Shown: positions 44,776 through 58,503, counted from the stretch's first letter. The stretch is DNA of 64,000 bases from Thermohahella caldifontis (GCF_041153465.1 NZ_CP154858.1:2852001-2916000); one strand, 5' to 3'. Notes: a model not told the origin generated them from the letters alone. Program-made: numbers and translations.

Positions 44776-44786
44776 GCTCTTTAACA
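44776..44786 (+). promoter_or_regulatory. boxA antitermination site, rrn leader
   Basis: GCTCTTTAACA matches the rrn boxA consensus that loads NusB/NusE for rRNA antitermination. The identical 11-mer recurs at 46783 in the 16S-23S spacer. Confidence 0.85.
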
Positions 44787-44873
44787 AGCAGGTCAAGCAA
44801 TTTGTGTGGGCGCTGACTGATTGTCTCGTCAAGAGATTATTGGTTAGTGTCAAAGCTAGCCGAGTAATGAGTT

Positions 44874-46413
<1,540 letters not shown>

Positions 46414-46497
46414 CGAAAAGATGAGGCGATCAGTTCAGTGCTCACACAAATTGCTTGACCGAAGGTAAGCGGATAAGGGTCTTTCAGGCCCGGCGAT

Positions 46498-46574
<77 letters not shown>

Positions 46575-46638
46575 ATTCACTCTCTTGAGAGTGATGGTGA
46601 GTGAGACGGGTGTAGAACGACCAGGCCGAATGAAAGAA

Positions 46639-46714
46639 GGGGCCGTAGCTCAGCTGGGAGAGCGCCTGCCTTGCACGCAGGAGGTCAGGAGTTCGATCCT
46701 CCTCGGCTCCACCA
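46639..46714 (+). tRNA. alaT: tRNA-Ala (TGC)
   Basis: The 76-nt cloverleaf has anticodon TGC in loop CTTGCAC, T-loop GTTCGATC and an encoded CCA. It follows tRNA-Ile in the 16S-23S spacer. Confidence 0.97.
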
Positions 46715-46782
46715 ACTTGTCCGCGAGAGAACAGACGAGAAGGAATATGAAAGTTTCTTCCCGTCTGGTCTCTGACCAGAAG

Positions 46783-46793
46783 CTCTTTAACAA
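46783..46793 (+). promoter_or_regulatory. boxA antitermination site, 16S-23S spacer
   Basis: GCTCTTTAACA, the same 11-mer as at 44776, placed 126 bp before 23S. This second boxA is normal for rrn operons. Confidence 0.85.
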
Positions 46794-46918
46794 ACAGGCT
46801 GAATGAAAGCGAAGTAAAGAAACGCGAGAGCGTCAATTTACTGAGCGTTATACTCAAGTGCAATCCGGAAATCGTTACGGATGCTGCCGTATGATCCGAA
46901 GACTGCTTCGGGTTATAT

Positions 46919-49813
<2,895 letters not shown>

Positions 49814-49888
49814 TAACACCGAAGCGGTTTTTTGGATTGCGAGTGTAGCGCAGCTTTCGTTCAGCAGTTTGTGAGAGCAACAGGTTTT

Positions 49889-50006
49889 TGCCTGATGATC
49901 ATAGCGGACTGGAACCACCTGACCCCATACCGAACTCAGAAGTGAAACAGTCCAGCGCCGATGGTAGTGTGGCATTGCCCATGCGAGAGTAGGTCATCGT
50001 CAGGCA
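49889..50006 (+). rRNA. rrf: 5S ribosomal RNA
   Basis: Begins TGCCTGATGA and ends TCGTCAGGCA, which pair to form helix I. The internal CCATACCGAACTCAGAAGTG block is diagnostic of 5S. Length is about 118 nt. Confidence 0.96.
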
Positions 50007-50016
50007 TCTTATCCCA

Positions 50017-50047
50017 GGCCCCGGTAGCAATACCGGGGCCTTCTTGC
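50017..50047 (+). terminator. rho-independent terminator of the rRNA operon
   Basis: GGCCCCGGTA, loop GCAA, TACCGGGGCC (10 bp perfect stem, 50017-50040) followed by TTCTTGCGTTT. It cleanly ends the rrn operon and separates it from the accessory cluster. Confidence 0.9.
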
Positions 50048-50322
50048 GTTTGGGGATTGGCGGGTAGTAGCCTCGCTGCCAGGCCAGAGCTGACCTGCCC
50101 CCCAGATCAAAGCCCGATGAAGTGCTCGGGCTGCCTGTGAGCGATCCCTCAAATTCTGATAACGATTGTCAAATCTCTGCGAATGTGAACTGGTACAGCT
50201 GTTTCACGTTTTGAAATGGGTTATAAAGTAGTCATAACAAAAAACTACGAATCCGTTCAGAGGCAAGGCAAAAATGACAAATCAGGATGGGTGCAGTAAG
50301 CGCTCAGTCAGGAGGGGTGTAC
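50048..50322. other. intergenic region upstream of the four-gene secreted-protein operon
   Basis: No gene seen. The stretch around 50200-50260 is AT-rich (TTGAAATGGGTTATAAAGTA) and may hold the operon promoter, but I cannot pair clear -35 and -10 hexamers with normal spacing. Confidence 0.4.
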
Positions 50323-51561
50323 GTGGCAGGCAAATTGATTCGACCGTTGACGATTCTCGGGATCGCGCTGTTGGCGGCGAGTACCTTGTCATGGGGTAAG
50401 CTCAAGCCCATTGATGAGGACGCCATGTCCGATGTGGTCGCCCAGGCTTACATCTCCATCGACAAGCATTTCAATCCGATCGCCGGCGATAATACATCGT
50501 ATACCCGGGTTAACTTTGGTCTTGATATTGAAACCCAGTTGAATGCTGATGTGCTTGAACTGGGGCGCTATCAGCGTACGGATGATCCCAATGCGCCGGC
50601 GGACAGCGCTGACGTCCTGATTAACGATTTTGCACTCGGTTTCATCTATAACGAAGACTACTTCCGGAACAATCCAAGCATGCCTCGCCCGCTCAAGCCG
50701 GACGGTTCGAGCTATCGTGATGGAGAGATTGTCCCTTTCAAAATCACCGATCCGTTCATTGAGTTCGCGATGGACGAGGGGACCAACGAGCTGACCGGGT
50801 TTCGTATCGGCTTCGGTCAGTCAGAGGGATATCTTTCGGGGGATGTGCAGTACCTTACCGGCAACGTGAACGTCGACATTCGTGATAACGGATCAGGGAT
50901 GAAGGCCGCCAGTTCCAGCTCGAATAACTTGCTGGACAGAATTGTCGTTGCGCTGGCACCTTTGTTGACAGCAAATAGTCCCCTCTACACCAACGCAAAG
51001 CTGGTCGACCAGCAGGGTAACCCGGACAATATTCGGGCTCAGTACATCGGCATTCCCAATGGGGATGTCTTCTACTTGTATGACGTAGACGCAACGACTC
51101 GCTATATCCTTTATCAGGCTGCAGAGCAGTTGGGCGTGCTTTCTAATGATATGGTCGTACATGGGTGCAGTGGGACCGTCATTCTGGCGTGGTGTGGATG
51201 GGCCTGGGAAAAGGACACCGTTGAAATCAAGCCGAATAACTGTCAGATGCTGGGTGTCAGTGTCTGTTTTGACCTGGGCATGTACAAATCCCTGCCTATC
51301 GGTCAGGTTGAAAAGCGTAACGGCAAAAAGTACCTCACCGGACCTTCCTCCGGAATGTTCCTGTCCTTTCAGACCAAGGACCTTCAATGGCTAAACGACG
51401 TGCGCAAGGAAAATCCAAACGATGCAGACTTCATCAAGGCAACCAGCGGCGCGTTCTTCAACATTCCGAATAGTGTAATTGAGGTTGATCTGAACCAGGC
51501 TCTGAAAGGTACGCCTCGGGTGAGAACCGAGTACATTGACCGCGGCAGGGGGTTGTTCTGA
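50323..51561 (+). CDS. secreted protein A of a Fil/DUF6160-like cluster
   Basis: A 412-residue protein with signal peptide (about 1-25) and then LKPIDEDAMSDVVAQA, a degenerate form of the L-x-x-LDD-x-x-L-x-x-VxGQ signature shared by the next three genes. It starts at GTG 50323, 7 bp after a perfect AGGAGG. Four cysteines are in two close pairs (282/291 and 307/315), pointing to disulfides outside the cytoplasm. There is no membrane segment after the signal peptide and no enzyme motif. Its stop overlaps gene B (TGATG). The N-terminal pattern recalls Acinetobacter fil-operon or DUF6160 proteins from memory. Function unknown. Confidence 0.7.
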   Translation: MAGKLIRPLTILGIALLAASTLSWGKLKPIDEDAMSDVVAQAYISIDKHFNPIAGDNTSYTRVNFGLDIETQLNADVLELGRYQRTDDPNAPADSADVLINDFALGFIYNEDYFRNNPSMPRPLKPDGSSYRDGEIVPFKITDPFIEFAMDEGTNELTGFRIGFGQSEGYLSGDVQYLTGNVNVDIRDNGSGMKAASSSSNNLLDRIVVALAPLLTANSPLYTNAKLVDQQGNPDNIRAQYIGIPNGDVFYLYDVDATTRYILYQAAEQLGVLSNDMVVHGCSGTVILAWCGWAWEKDTVEIKPNNCQMLGVSVCFDLGMYKSLPIGQVEKRNGKKYLTGPSSGMFLSFQTKDLQWLNDVRKENPNDADFIKATSGAFFNIPNSVIEVDLNQALKGTPRVRTEYIDRGRGLF

Positions 51562-52766
51562 TGAAAAAATTCCGTGCGCTCAATGTGTTGATGCTTGGTA
51601 TTCTGGGGCTGTCCGCCAGCGCTTTGGCCGAATTGCAGTCTCTGGATGATCAGGGGCTCGCCAGTGTAGAGGGGCAGGGCCTTGGCCTTGTGCTTGAAAA
51701 CTTCAAGTTTGAACATAGGGATGATGCGGCAAATGGGAAGATCTACAGGATTGAGGGGCTGAAAAGTTCGTTTGGTGAGGACGTTGTGGTGGCGGTCGAC
51801 CAGCTCTATATCGCCAGGGCAGGTTCAAACTATGGCGAAACACTCAATCCGGTCAATCTTGGTCGTCTGGGCAATCCATTCAACATCGATGTGGTGGATG
51901 GAAACACTATCGGGATCACCAACAAGGCGGTACTGGAAATCCGGGCGCCTGTTCAGCACTCCCCGGATGGTGTTCAGAACAAGGATCTTGACCTGGATGG
52001 GCAGATGGATCCTGTCCGTAACCCGGACGGCACGCCAAAAAAGGATGCCAACGGAAATACTATTCTGCGTGAGTACAACGTAGCTTCTGCCGGCTATGAC
52101 TGCCTGACCGGCGCAGCCGGGGGTGGGCTGTGTGACAGCCGGATCGCGGGTGCGGGTTATGCAAACGGAGAGCGTCCGGATATCGGGTTGAAGCTGGATA
52201 TTTCAGTGGGATCCAAATCGCCCTCGAAACTGAATATTCATGCGAAGGCTGCAGTTGTGGATGGTTCTCACCTCAGAGTGTGGGGTGAGGATAACAAGAT
52301 GGTGGGAGAGTTTCGGCTCAATTTCTATACGCCCGAGTTGACCATCTCCACATGTGAGGATGGTGGTGCAACCTGCGGCAGGGAAATTCTGTTCAAGAAT
52401 TTCATACTGGAATTGCCGCTGGGTAACGCAAGGCAGCCCATGGCCATGAACGTGAATGGCTCGGGAAATTTTGTCTATGAAATCAAATCCATTGCAGATG
52501 CGGCACAGGACAAGTTTGGTGTTTCCCCCACGTCGTTGCCCTCTGCGTTGGGTTGGAGTGGTGGCGGCACCCGCAGTGCAGCCTCCAACAAGGCGCTTTG
52601 GGACTGGTTTAACGACTACTATCAGGATCCCGCAAACCGCGGCAACCTTTTCATAGGGAAGCTTGAGGTTCACGACAGCGGCGGAGTCAATGATTTCGGG
52701 TCAGCGCGAGTCGAAAACCTGCTGATACAGTACATGAAGATCAGCAGCCATGATCTTGCGAGGTGA
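51561..52766 (+). CDS. secreted protein B of the cluster, with Asp-rich calcium-like motif
   Basis: A 401-residue protein with signal peptide (cut after ALA, residue 23) and ELQSLDDQGLASVEGQGLGL, the clearest copy of the shared signature. An Asp/Asn-rich stretch at about 142-166 (DLDLDGQMDPV...DGTPKKDANGN) resembles calcium-binding repeats of thrombospondin type 3 or dockerin style. Cysteines form two close pairs (181/191 and 265/272). The rest looks beta-rich. It is translationally coupled to gene A. Function unknown; an outer-surface or periplasmic structural protein is plausible. Confidence 0.72.
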   Translation: MKKFRALNVLMLGILGLSASALAELQSLDDQGLASVEGQGLGLVLENFKFEHRDDAANGKIYRIEGLKSSFGEDVVVAVDQLYIARAGSNYGETLNPVNLGRLGNPFNIDVVDGNTIGITNKAVLEIRAPVQHSPDGVQNKDLDLDGQMDPVRNPDGTPKKDANGNTILREYNVASAGYDCLTGAAGGGLCDSRIAGAGYANGERPDIGLKLDISVGSKSPSKLNIHAKAAVVDGSHLRVWGEDNKMVGEFRLNFYTPELTISTCEDGGATCGREILFKNFILELPLGNARQPMAMNVNGSGNFVYEIKSIADAAQDKFGVSPTSLPSALGWSGGGTRSAASNKALWDWFNDYYQDPANRGNLFIGKLEVHDSGGVNDFGSARVENLLIQYMKISSHDLAR

Positions 52767-52773
52767 GTGGGCG

Positions 52774-53310
52774 ATGAGCACATTGAAAGTGGGTTTGATT
52801 CTGGTTTTCCTGGCCTCGTCGTCATTTGCGGAGCTCAGGGCCGTTGAAGAATCCGAGCTGGATGATGTTTCCGGTCAGGGCGGGATCTATCTTTCCGGCG
52901 ACATCACCATCAATGAGAATGGCGGACCGTTACAAAACGCCTATTTCGGAAACTGTGCGGATAGCAGCAAGAAGTGCGGTGCCCGGATAGCCTATCAGAC
53001 ACGAGAAAATGGTGGCTGGTTTGTGATGGACGATATCCGCGGTCGTTTCAGCTTCCAGGGACTCACCCTGAGAGTCAGACATATCAACAGCGGTTTTGGT
53101 GGAGATGGAGCAAAATTTGACAAGGACGTACTGGAAATCGGCTTGCCCGATAAAGTGCGTTTTGATGACGTGCGCTACACCTATGCCACGAGCAGCACAG
53201 CCCGGCCAACCGACCCCGGTTTTCAGCAAACCAATATCTATTCAGTGCACATGCAGGGCGACGTGACCATGGAAGGGAACCTTCTGGTTTTCCCGACCGG
53301 AAACCCGTGA
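52774..53310 (+). CDS. secreted protein C of the cluster, single-module form
   Basis: A 178-residue protein with signal peptide (cut after FA, residue 19), ELRAVEESELDDVSGQGGIY as the shared signature and one Cys pair (61/68). The segment GWFVMDDIRGRFSFQGLTLR and the ending GNLLVFPTG look like parts of the repeat module found in protein D (for example FILDDISGWISAHDNLLVFA), so C seems to be a one-module relative of D. It starts at ATG 52774, 7 bp after gene B ends. Confidence 0.7.
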   Translation: MSTLKVGLILVFLASSSFAELRAVEESELDDVSGQGGIYLSGDITINENGGPLQNAYFGNCADSSKKCGARIAYQTRENGGWFVMDDIRGRFSFQGLTLRVRHINSGFGGDGAKFDKDVLEIGLPDKVRFDDVRYTYATSSTARPTDPGFQQTNIYSVHMQGDVTMEGNLLVFPTGNP

Positions 53311-53323
53311 GGAGGTGACAGAG

Positions 53324-55582
53324 ATGCGTAGGAACCTGTTTGTGCTTGCCCTGCTTGGTCCCGTTTCAGCGGGCGCTGCCCTGCAATCGCTTGATGAGTC
53401 CGCACTCGGAGAAGTGAGCGGGCAGGCGGGACTGTCTCTTGAGGTATCGGCCAACCTGTCCATCGATTCGGTGAACTATTGGGATGATGGAGCCGGCCTG
53501 AGCTTCAGGGGCGTAAGGATCGAAGCGACCGGGGACCCGTCTCGTGGTGCGGCCCAGGATTACCAGATTGGCGTGACGGATGCCGGAGGTCTCTATATTC
53601 CATTCAACTGGCGTGACAACAGGCTGGTCGTCAGTGACGTTTCTCTCTCGGATCATTGGGATCGTAGTCTGGGTACATTCATTTCCGACATTAACGCCGC
53701 GGGGAGATTGCATGTTCAGGGTTACCACGGTGCAGGACTGAAATACAGTCTGGACATGGTGCTCAGCAACAGCCGGTTCACATTCAGGGATCAGGGTAAC
53801 GAGTTTATCCTCGACGATATCAGTGGCTGGATATCAGCACACGATAACCTCTTGGTATTTGCTACGGATCCCAAGGATACCTCAGGGCAGCCTTTCATCT
53901 ACATGAGCTTCCCGCGCCTGCGGGCAAGCTGGGATGTGGGGGCGGTGCGTTACAGCAATAACCCTGCCGTTTTTGGCGGGATCGGCAATGGCGGTGGTGC
54001 CAGTCTGCCAAGCTACGGAGGGCTGCATCTGGATTATGATGTCAGCACCATCTTCCGGATTCATGCCGGTGGGCGCTCGGGTGCCGGATTCACAGTCGAC
54101 AACAATACCGTCATCTATGGCGCAAACTTTCGCTATCTGGATAACGGTAATGCACTGGCACTTGAGGGAATCACGGGGCAGTTTTTCCTGAACAATCTCA
54201 CTTTGGACGTGGCGTCCGATCCCGAAGGCGATCTTGGTCTCGCTATCCAGTTTGACCGCTTCAAGGGCAATCTGGATATCGCACATCTTCGGGCTGGTGA
54301 CATGAGTCGCTCTTTCGGTGTGTTACAGTTTGCCTTCGATTTCCGGGACGGCACCTGGAATGGCCGCAATTATACCAACCGGTTCTACGTTCAGGGCCAG
54401 GGAGACCGGAATACCGGATACCAGGGGATAAGGATAGATGCAGAGTGGAGTCTCCCGGAAGCGACTGCGCGCTACATTGACGATGGCAACGCCGTGATCT
54501 TCAGCGGGATCCAGGCATGGGGGCGAGGCGATATTACATTTGATGTGACGCGTGCCGGAAATGTAAATGGTCAGGAATATTTTGATGGCCTGCGTATCGG
54601 CTTTGAAAATGTGAAAGGTGGATACAAGATTGACGGGCTGAGAGTGGGGCGTGATGATGCGCCGCTCCAGGGCGGCACGGAGCTCTTGCTGGCACTCGAA
54701 GTGTTCCCGGCATATGACTTTACGTTGAACGGTCATTATACGTTGGGCCCGGGAGGGGCGCAGGGTGAAGGTATCACGGTCAACGCCGACCTGCATGTCA
54801 CGGAAGGTAATGCGGCCATCATGGTCGATGAAAACAGTCAGGGGGTCTGGCTGACAGGTGTTGATTATGATCAGCATCTGCGTGACATGACCATTGATGT
54901 CGACGCTCAGGGGCTAATGATTGTCAAGGGTGAGGCATGGAGTACGCTCGATATCAGTGACCTTCGAATCGGCTCCCGTCAGTCAGACAGTATCGGACGG
55001 ATTGTCCTCAAGCGTTATGAAAAGGGATCAACCATGTCTGTACGTGCAGGCGGTGCCGGCCAGGTATGTGTAGGCGGATCGGGGACGTCTGCTTCATCGT
55101 GTGCTGCGTCGGGAGGGCGCTGGGAGGATCGGGGTCAGGAAGGCGTCACCATCGCACTGAAGCAGATCTTTTCTCCGGCAGTGAACAGCGACAAGCGAAC
55201 TCAGCTGATCTGGGAGACCAATCGCAGAAAAAGTGGCAGCAAATCACTCAATGGCACGGGCACCCAGCTCATCATTGATGACATTTCCACGAATGATGGT
55301 GTTGATGGAAGTAATACCTACGGATTCCGTAATGATATCAACGTGGACGTATATGAAACACGCGTCGTCACGAAACGCAATGGCGTCGGTGGTGGGGCTC
55401 CGGGGACTGTCAGGACTGCGCTCGGATTTGCAGTCAGGGCGCAGACATCCTTCAAGGAGCTTTCAATCGGTAGCGTTCAGTTGAAGCATCCGGACGTCAG
55501 TGCGCCTGAGAAAATTATCTATGGCATGCGTTTGCAGAACTTCAACATTACCAGCAACCTGACTGCCACACCCATCGACTAG
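53324..55582 (+). CDS. secreted repeat protein D of the cluster
   Basis: The 752-residue protein has signal peptide (about 1-19) and LQSLDESALGEVSGQAGLSL, the shared signature. From about residue 150 a module recurs with a period of about 115 residues: FRDQGNEFILDDISGWIS (near 154), YLDNGNALALEGITGQFF (near 271), YIDDGNAVIFSGIQAWG (near 384) and a degenerate VDENSQGVWLTGVDY (near 501); a first related block is at 52. A final Cys pair is at 582/593. It is strand-rich, without membrane helices. The ATG at 53324 has GGAGGT upstream. It could be a fibre, adhesin or outer-membrane-linked protein; nothing proves which. Confidence 0.75.
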   Translation: MRRNLFVLALLGPVSAGAALQSLDESALGEVSGQAGLSLEVSANLSIDSVNYWDDGAGLSFRGVRIEATGDPSRGAAQDYQIGVTDAGGLYIPFNWRDNRLVVSDVSLSDHWDRSLGTFISDINAAGRLHVQGYHGAGLKYSLDMVLSNSRFTFRDQGNEFILDDISGWISAHDNLLVFATDPKDTSGQPFIYMSFPRLRASWDVGAVRYSNNPAVFGGIGNGGGASLPSYGGLHLDYDVSTIFRIHAGGRSGAGFTVDNNTVIYGANFRYLDNGNALALEGITGQFFLNNLTLDVASDPEGDLGLAIQFDRFKGNLDIAHLRAGDMSRSFGVLQFAFDFRDGTWNGRNYTNRFYVQGQGDRNTGYQGIRIDAEWSLPEATARYIDDGNAVIFSGIQAWGRGDITFDVTRAGNVNGQEYFDGLRIGFENVKGGYKIDGLRVGRDDAPLQGGTELLLALEVFPAYDFTLNGHYTLGPGGAQGEGITVNADLHVTEGNAAIMVDENSQGVWLTGVDYDQHLRDMTIDVDAQGLMIVKGEAWSTLDISDLRIGSRQSDSIGRIVLKRYEKGSTMSVRAGGAGQVCVGGSGTSASSCAASGGRWEDRGQEGVTIALKQIFSPAVNSDKRTQLIWETNRRKSGSKSLNGTGTQLIIDDISTNDGVDGSNTYGFRNDINVDVYETRVVTKRNGVGGGAPGTVRTALGFAVRAQTSFKELSIGSVQLKHPDVSAPEKIIYGMRLQNFNITSNLTATPID

Positions 55583-55611
55583 GTTTCCCAAACCAGCTAG
55601 ACTGTCTGGTC

Positions 55612-56594
55612 ATGGCTGGATCTAATCTGCGTGATCTTATCCTTGAGCAAGTGGCCGGCACCGACTGGGTGTCCGGCCAGGCTGTGGCCGAGCGATTAGG
55701 GGTATCCAGGACTGCAGTCTGGAAACATATCCGGGCGCTTCACGCAGAGGGATACCCTCTGGAGCACATCCGTGGGCGCGGATACAGACTCTCGCCTGAT
55801 ACGGACCTGATCTGTGAGCAGGATTTCAGGGATATTGCGTGCAGGGCGGGTTTCAACCATTCAGATATACGTTACTGCTTTCGTTGCGGCTCGACGAACG
55901 ATGAAGTGCGGCGTCTGATGGGCTGCGCCGTGTCCTCGATTAGCCTGGTCAGCGCCGAACAGCAGTTGAAAGGGCGTGGCAGAATGGGGCGACCCTGGTC
56001 CAGTCCCTTGTGCAAGAGCCTGTACCTCTCGTTGGGAACATCTTTCTCTGTAGGCTATGAAGCATTGTCCGGCCTGAGTCTCGCGATTGGCGCAGTAGTT
56101 ACAGATGTATTGCAGACTTTTGCAAGTGCACCTCTGTCGCTCAAATGGCCAAATGATATTCACGCAGGGGGAAGAAGCTCGCTGGCATCCTGGTTGAGGT
56201 TGAGGCCGAACAGGGAGGAGTCGTCAGAGTTATTGCGGGTTTGGGAATTAATATCCATGAAGATCCTCTTCTGGAAAACCTGGATCAGCCTGCGACCTGT
56301 CTTTCCGTTCAGTCCGAGACACCCGTAAGGCGAAAAGAAGTCTTGCTGCAACTGTTGCCCGGGCTCAGAAGGCTTGTTGAGCGCTATCCTTCCGAGGGCT
56401 TTCAGGCGTACAAGGGGCTTTGGAATAAATATGATTCCATGATTGGACGTCAGGTGGTCATGAAAGGTCATGGCGGGCGTATCACCTCTGCTGGCTGTTA
56501 TGATGGGGTGGATGATCTGGGGCGATTACGTTTGAAGACAGCCGATGGCGTGGAGCTGGTCTCGGCCGGTGAGTTGTCGTTGAGGTCGGCGTAA
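55612..56594 (+). CDS. birA: biotin operon repressor/biotin-protein ligase (one-base frameshift near 56175)
   Basis: BirA biotinylates carboxylase subunits and represses biotin genes. The N-terminal helix-turn-helix (VAERLGVSRTAVWKHIRALH), the ligase blocks (GSTNDEVRRLM; AEQQLKGRGRMGRPWSSPL, with the GRGRxG biotin-AMP loop; LKWPNDIHAGGR) are intact. The frame breaks after GGR in AGAAGC (56174-56177); one extra A gives KLAGILVEVEAEQGGVVRVI, then GLGINIH, and a 327-residue enzyme ending at 56594. The stop overlaps coaX. Only 29 bp separate it from gene D. Confidence 0.92.
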
Positions 56595-57328
56595 TGAACT
56601 GGCTGGAGGTCGATCAGGGAAACAGCCGTGTAAAGTGGCGGTTTCGTGCGGATGATCTGGTGGTTACCGAGGGGACGGCTGAAACACCCGAGCATGTTGC
56701 CGGACTGCTGGCAGCGAAGGACTTGAGCCCCGGAAGCATTGCCTTATCCAGTGTCCGCGATCCGGGCGAGATCTCGAAATGGCAAACGCTATTTCATTCA
56801 AGCGATTTGTGGGTGGTCCAATCGAAGGCCGAGGTGCCGGGGCTGGTGATCGCCTACCGTGAACCGCGTCATCTGGGGGTGGATCGTTGGCTCGCCATGC
56901 TTGCTGCTGTGCGCAGATTTCCTCGGGAAACGCTTGCGATTGTTGATGCCGGAACGGCATTGACATTTGATGTGGTGAATCGTGAGGGGGTACACCTGGG
57001 TGGAATGATTGCCCCGGGGTTGCAGTTGATGGCCAGAGCTGTGGATGAGGGGATGGCACGTGTCAGTCCGGATACGGAAATACCCGCCGTATTTCTTGGC
57101 AAAAGCACTTCCGAGTGTGTCAGAGGAGGTCTTTGGGCTGCGTTGACAGGTATCATAGAAGTGGGTTTGCGTAGTGTTAAAGAGACCGGGGTCGACCGAC
57201 TGATCCTGACCGGGGGAGATGCCGCCGGTTTGGCCGACGTCTTGTCCCTGCCCGTCACCCTGACCTTGCAGGACGACTTGGTGCTGGAAGGTGTTTATCA
57301 TGCGAGATGCTTGGAGTTTTCCCAATGA
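56594..57328 (+). CDS. coaX: type III pantothenate kinase
   Basis: The 244-residue CoaX phosphorylates pantothenate, feeding CoA synthesis; panB and panC are in the same window. LEVDQGNSRVKWRF is the N-terminal ATP-binding motif (DxGNxR), followed by RHLGVDRWLAMLAAVRRF and the second domain VDAGTALTFDVV with GGMIAPGLQLM. It overlaps birA and the SPOR gene at its two ends (TAATG and ATGA). Confidence 0.93.
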   Translation: MNWLEVDQGNSRVKWRFRADDLVVTEGTAETPEHVAGLLAAKDLSPGSIALSSVRDPGEISKWQTLFHSSDLWVVQSKAEVPGLVIAYREPRHLGVDRWLAMLAAVRRFPRETLAIVDAGTALTFDVVNREGVHLGGMIAPGLQLMARAVDEGMARVSPDTEIPAVFLGKSTSECVRGGLWAALTGIIEVGLRSVKETGVDRLILTGGDAAGLADVLSLPVTLTLQDDLVLEGVYHARCLEFSQ

Positions 57329-58034
57329 GATGGATATTCCTTTCGCTGCTGCTTTTGAACGGATTGGTATTTTTGGTTCAGTACAAGGGTTGGGCAGGGA
57401 GTGCGCCTGTACCGCAGCAAGCGGTTGTGAATGAAAAGGCGCAACCTTTGATCCTGTTGAAGGAGCTGAGGGCAACAGACCCCTATAAGTCAGTCCTCGT
57501 TGCCGATTCGAGCCATCGCACCTCCAAAAAATCCCGCGAGCAGTTATGTATGCTGTTCGGCCCCTTGTATGATGAGGACGCTGCAGATGAGCTGTTATCC
57601 TATCTCGTCAAAAACCGCATAGAGGCGAGAAAGATTGTGAAGGAAAGGGAAATTGCGCCCGACTATTGGGTGTATATCCCCCCTTGCCATCACGCGCTCA
57701 GGCAAACAGAAAGCTGGCGGAGCTGCGTGTCAGGAAGATAGACAGCTACCGAATCAGTCAGGGTCCCTTGCGAAATGGTATTTCGCTGGGTCTTTTCAGG
57801 AATATTGACAGTGCACGGGCGATGCTTGAAGAACGTCGCAAGCAAGGCCTGAATGCGGAGCTGAAAGAGGTGCGGCGGACGCGCAAGGAATACTGGGTTG
57901 CGCCACTGGAGCCATCCAGCATCGGCTTGCGTGCAAGGCTCGATCCGTTGTTTCTGGGCAACAAGGTCTGGTCGCGAGTCGAACGGCGAGAAATTTTATG
58001 CGAAGGGCTTGCATCGCAAAAAAAAGTTCCTTAG
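57325..58034 (+). CDS. SPOR-domain membrane protein (one-base frameshift near 57678)
   Basis: A membrane-anchored protein: one N-terminal helix (WIFLSLLLLNGLVFLVQY) then a periplasmic region. LCMLFGPLYDEDAADELLSY...PDYWVYIP begins the SPOR-like domain. The run of six C at 57678-57683 breaks the frame; one extra C gives YIPPLPSRAQANRKLAELRV and ISLGLFRNIDSARAMLEER to the end at 58034, 236 residues in all. SPOR domains bind septal peptidoglycan lacking stem peptides. The birA-coaX-SPOR order is the same as in Pseudomonas. Confidence 0.85.
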
Positions 58035-58037
58035 TAT
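58009..58037 (+). promoter_or_regulatory. promoter of the tRNA-tufB operon
   Basis: TTGCAT (58009-58014), 17 bp spacer, TAGTAT (58032-58037), then a GC-rich AGCGGCC discriminator, 30 bp before tRNA-Thr. Stable-RNA style, suggesting ppGpp/DksA control. Confidence 0.6.
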
Positions 58038-58067
58038 AGCGGCCTCTCGAAATGAGAGACCTTGTGA

Positions 58068-58143
58068 GCTGGCGTAGCTCAGTTGGTAGAGCAGCTGACT
58101 TGTAATCAGCAGGTCGGGGGTTCGATTCCGTCCGCCAGCTCCA
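58068..58143 (+). tRNA. tRNA-Thr (TGT)
   Basis: 76-nt cloverleaf, acceptor GCTGGCG/CGCCAGC, anticodon TGT in CTTGTAA, encoded CCA. First of the four tRNAs before tufB. Confidence 0.97.
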
Positions 58144-58182
58144 TTCAGTTTCGGGCGTTATGCCTTAGGGTGTGACGCATGT

Positions 58183-58267
58183 GGAGGGGTTCCCGAGTGG
58201 CCAAAGGGATCAGACTGTAAATCTGACGGCTCAGCCTTCGTAGGTTCGAATCCTACCCCCTCCACCA
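58183..58267 (+). tRNA. tRNA-Tyr (GTA)
   Basis: 85-nt type II cloverleaf with a long variable arm, anticodon GTA in CTGTAAA, acceptor GGAGGGG/CCCCTCC, encoded CCA. Its synthetase, tyrS, is encoded at 43313. Confidence 0.97.
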
Positions 58268-58284
58268 CTTTTTAAGTGGGATAT

Positions 58285-58359
<75 letters not shown>

Positions 58360-58367
58360 GGTGAAGA

Positions 58368-58443
<76 letters not shown>

Positions 58444-58503
58444 TTTTTATAGTGTATTCTGAGCAGGTCGTCGCCAAAGTCCGTATCCTGGGAGAGTGTA
58501 GCA

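Noticed and set aside
50007..55600. Genomic island or prophage around the secreted-protein cluster
   Set aside because: I found no integrase, transposase, att-like direct repeat or tRNA-end duplication around the cluster; it is an insert only relative to remembered Pseudomonas order.
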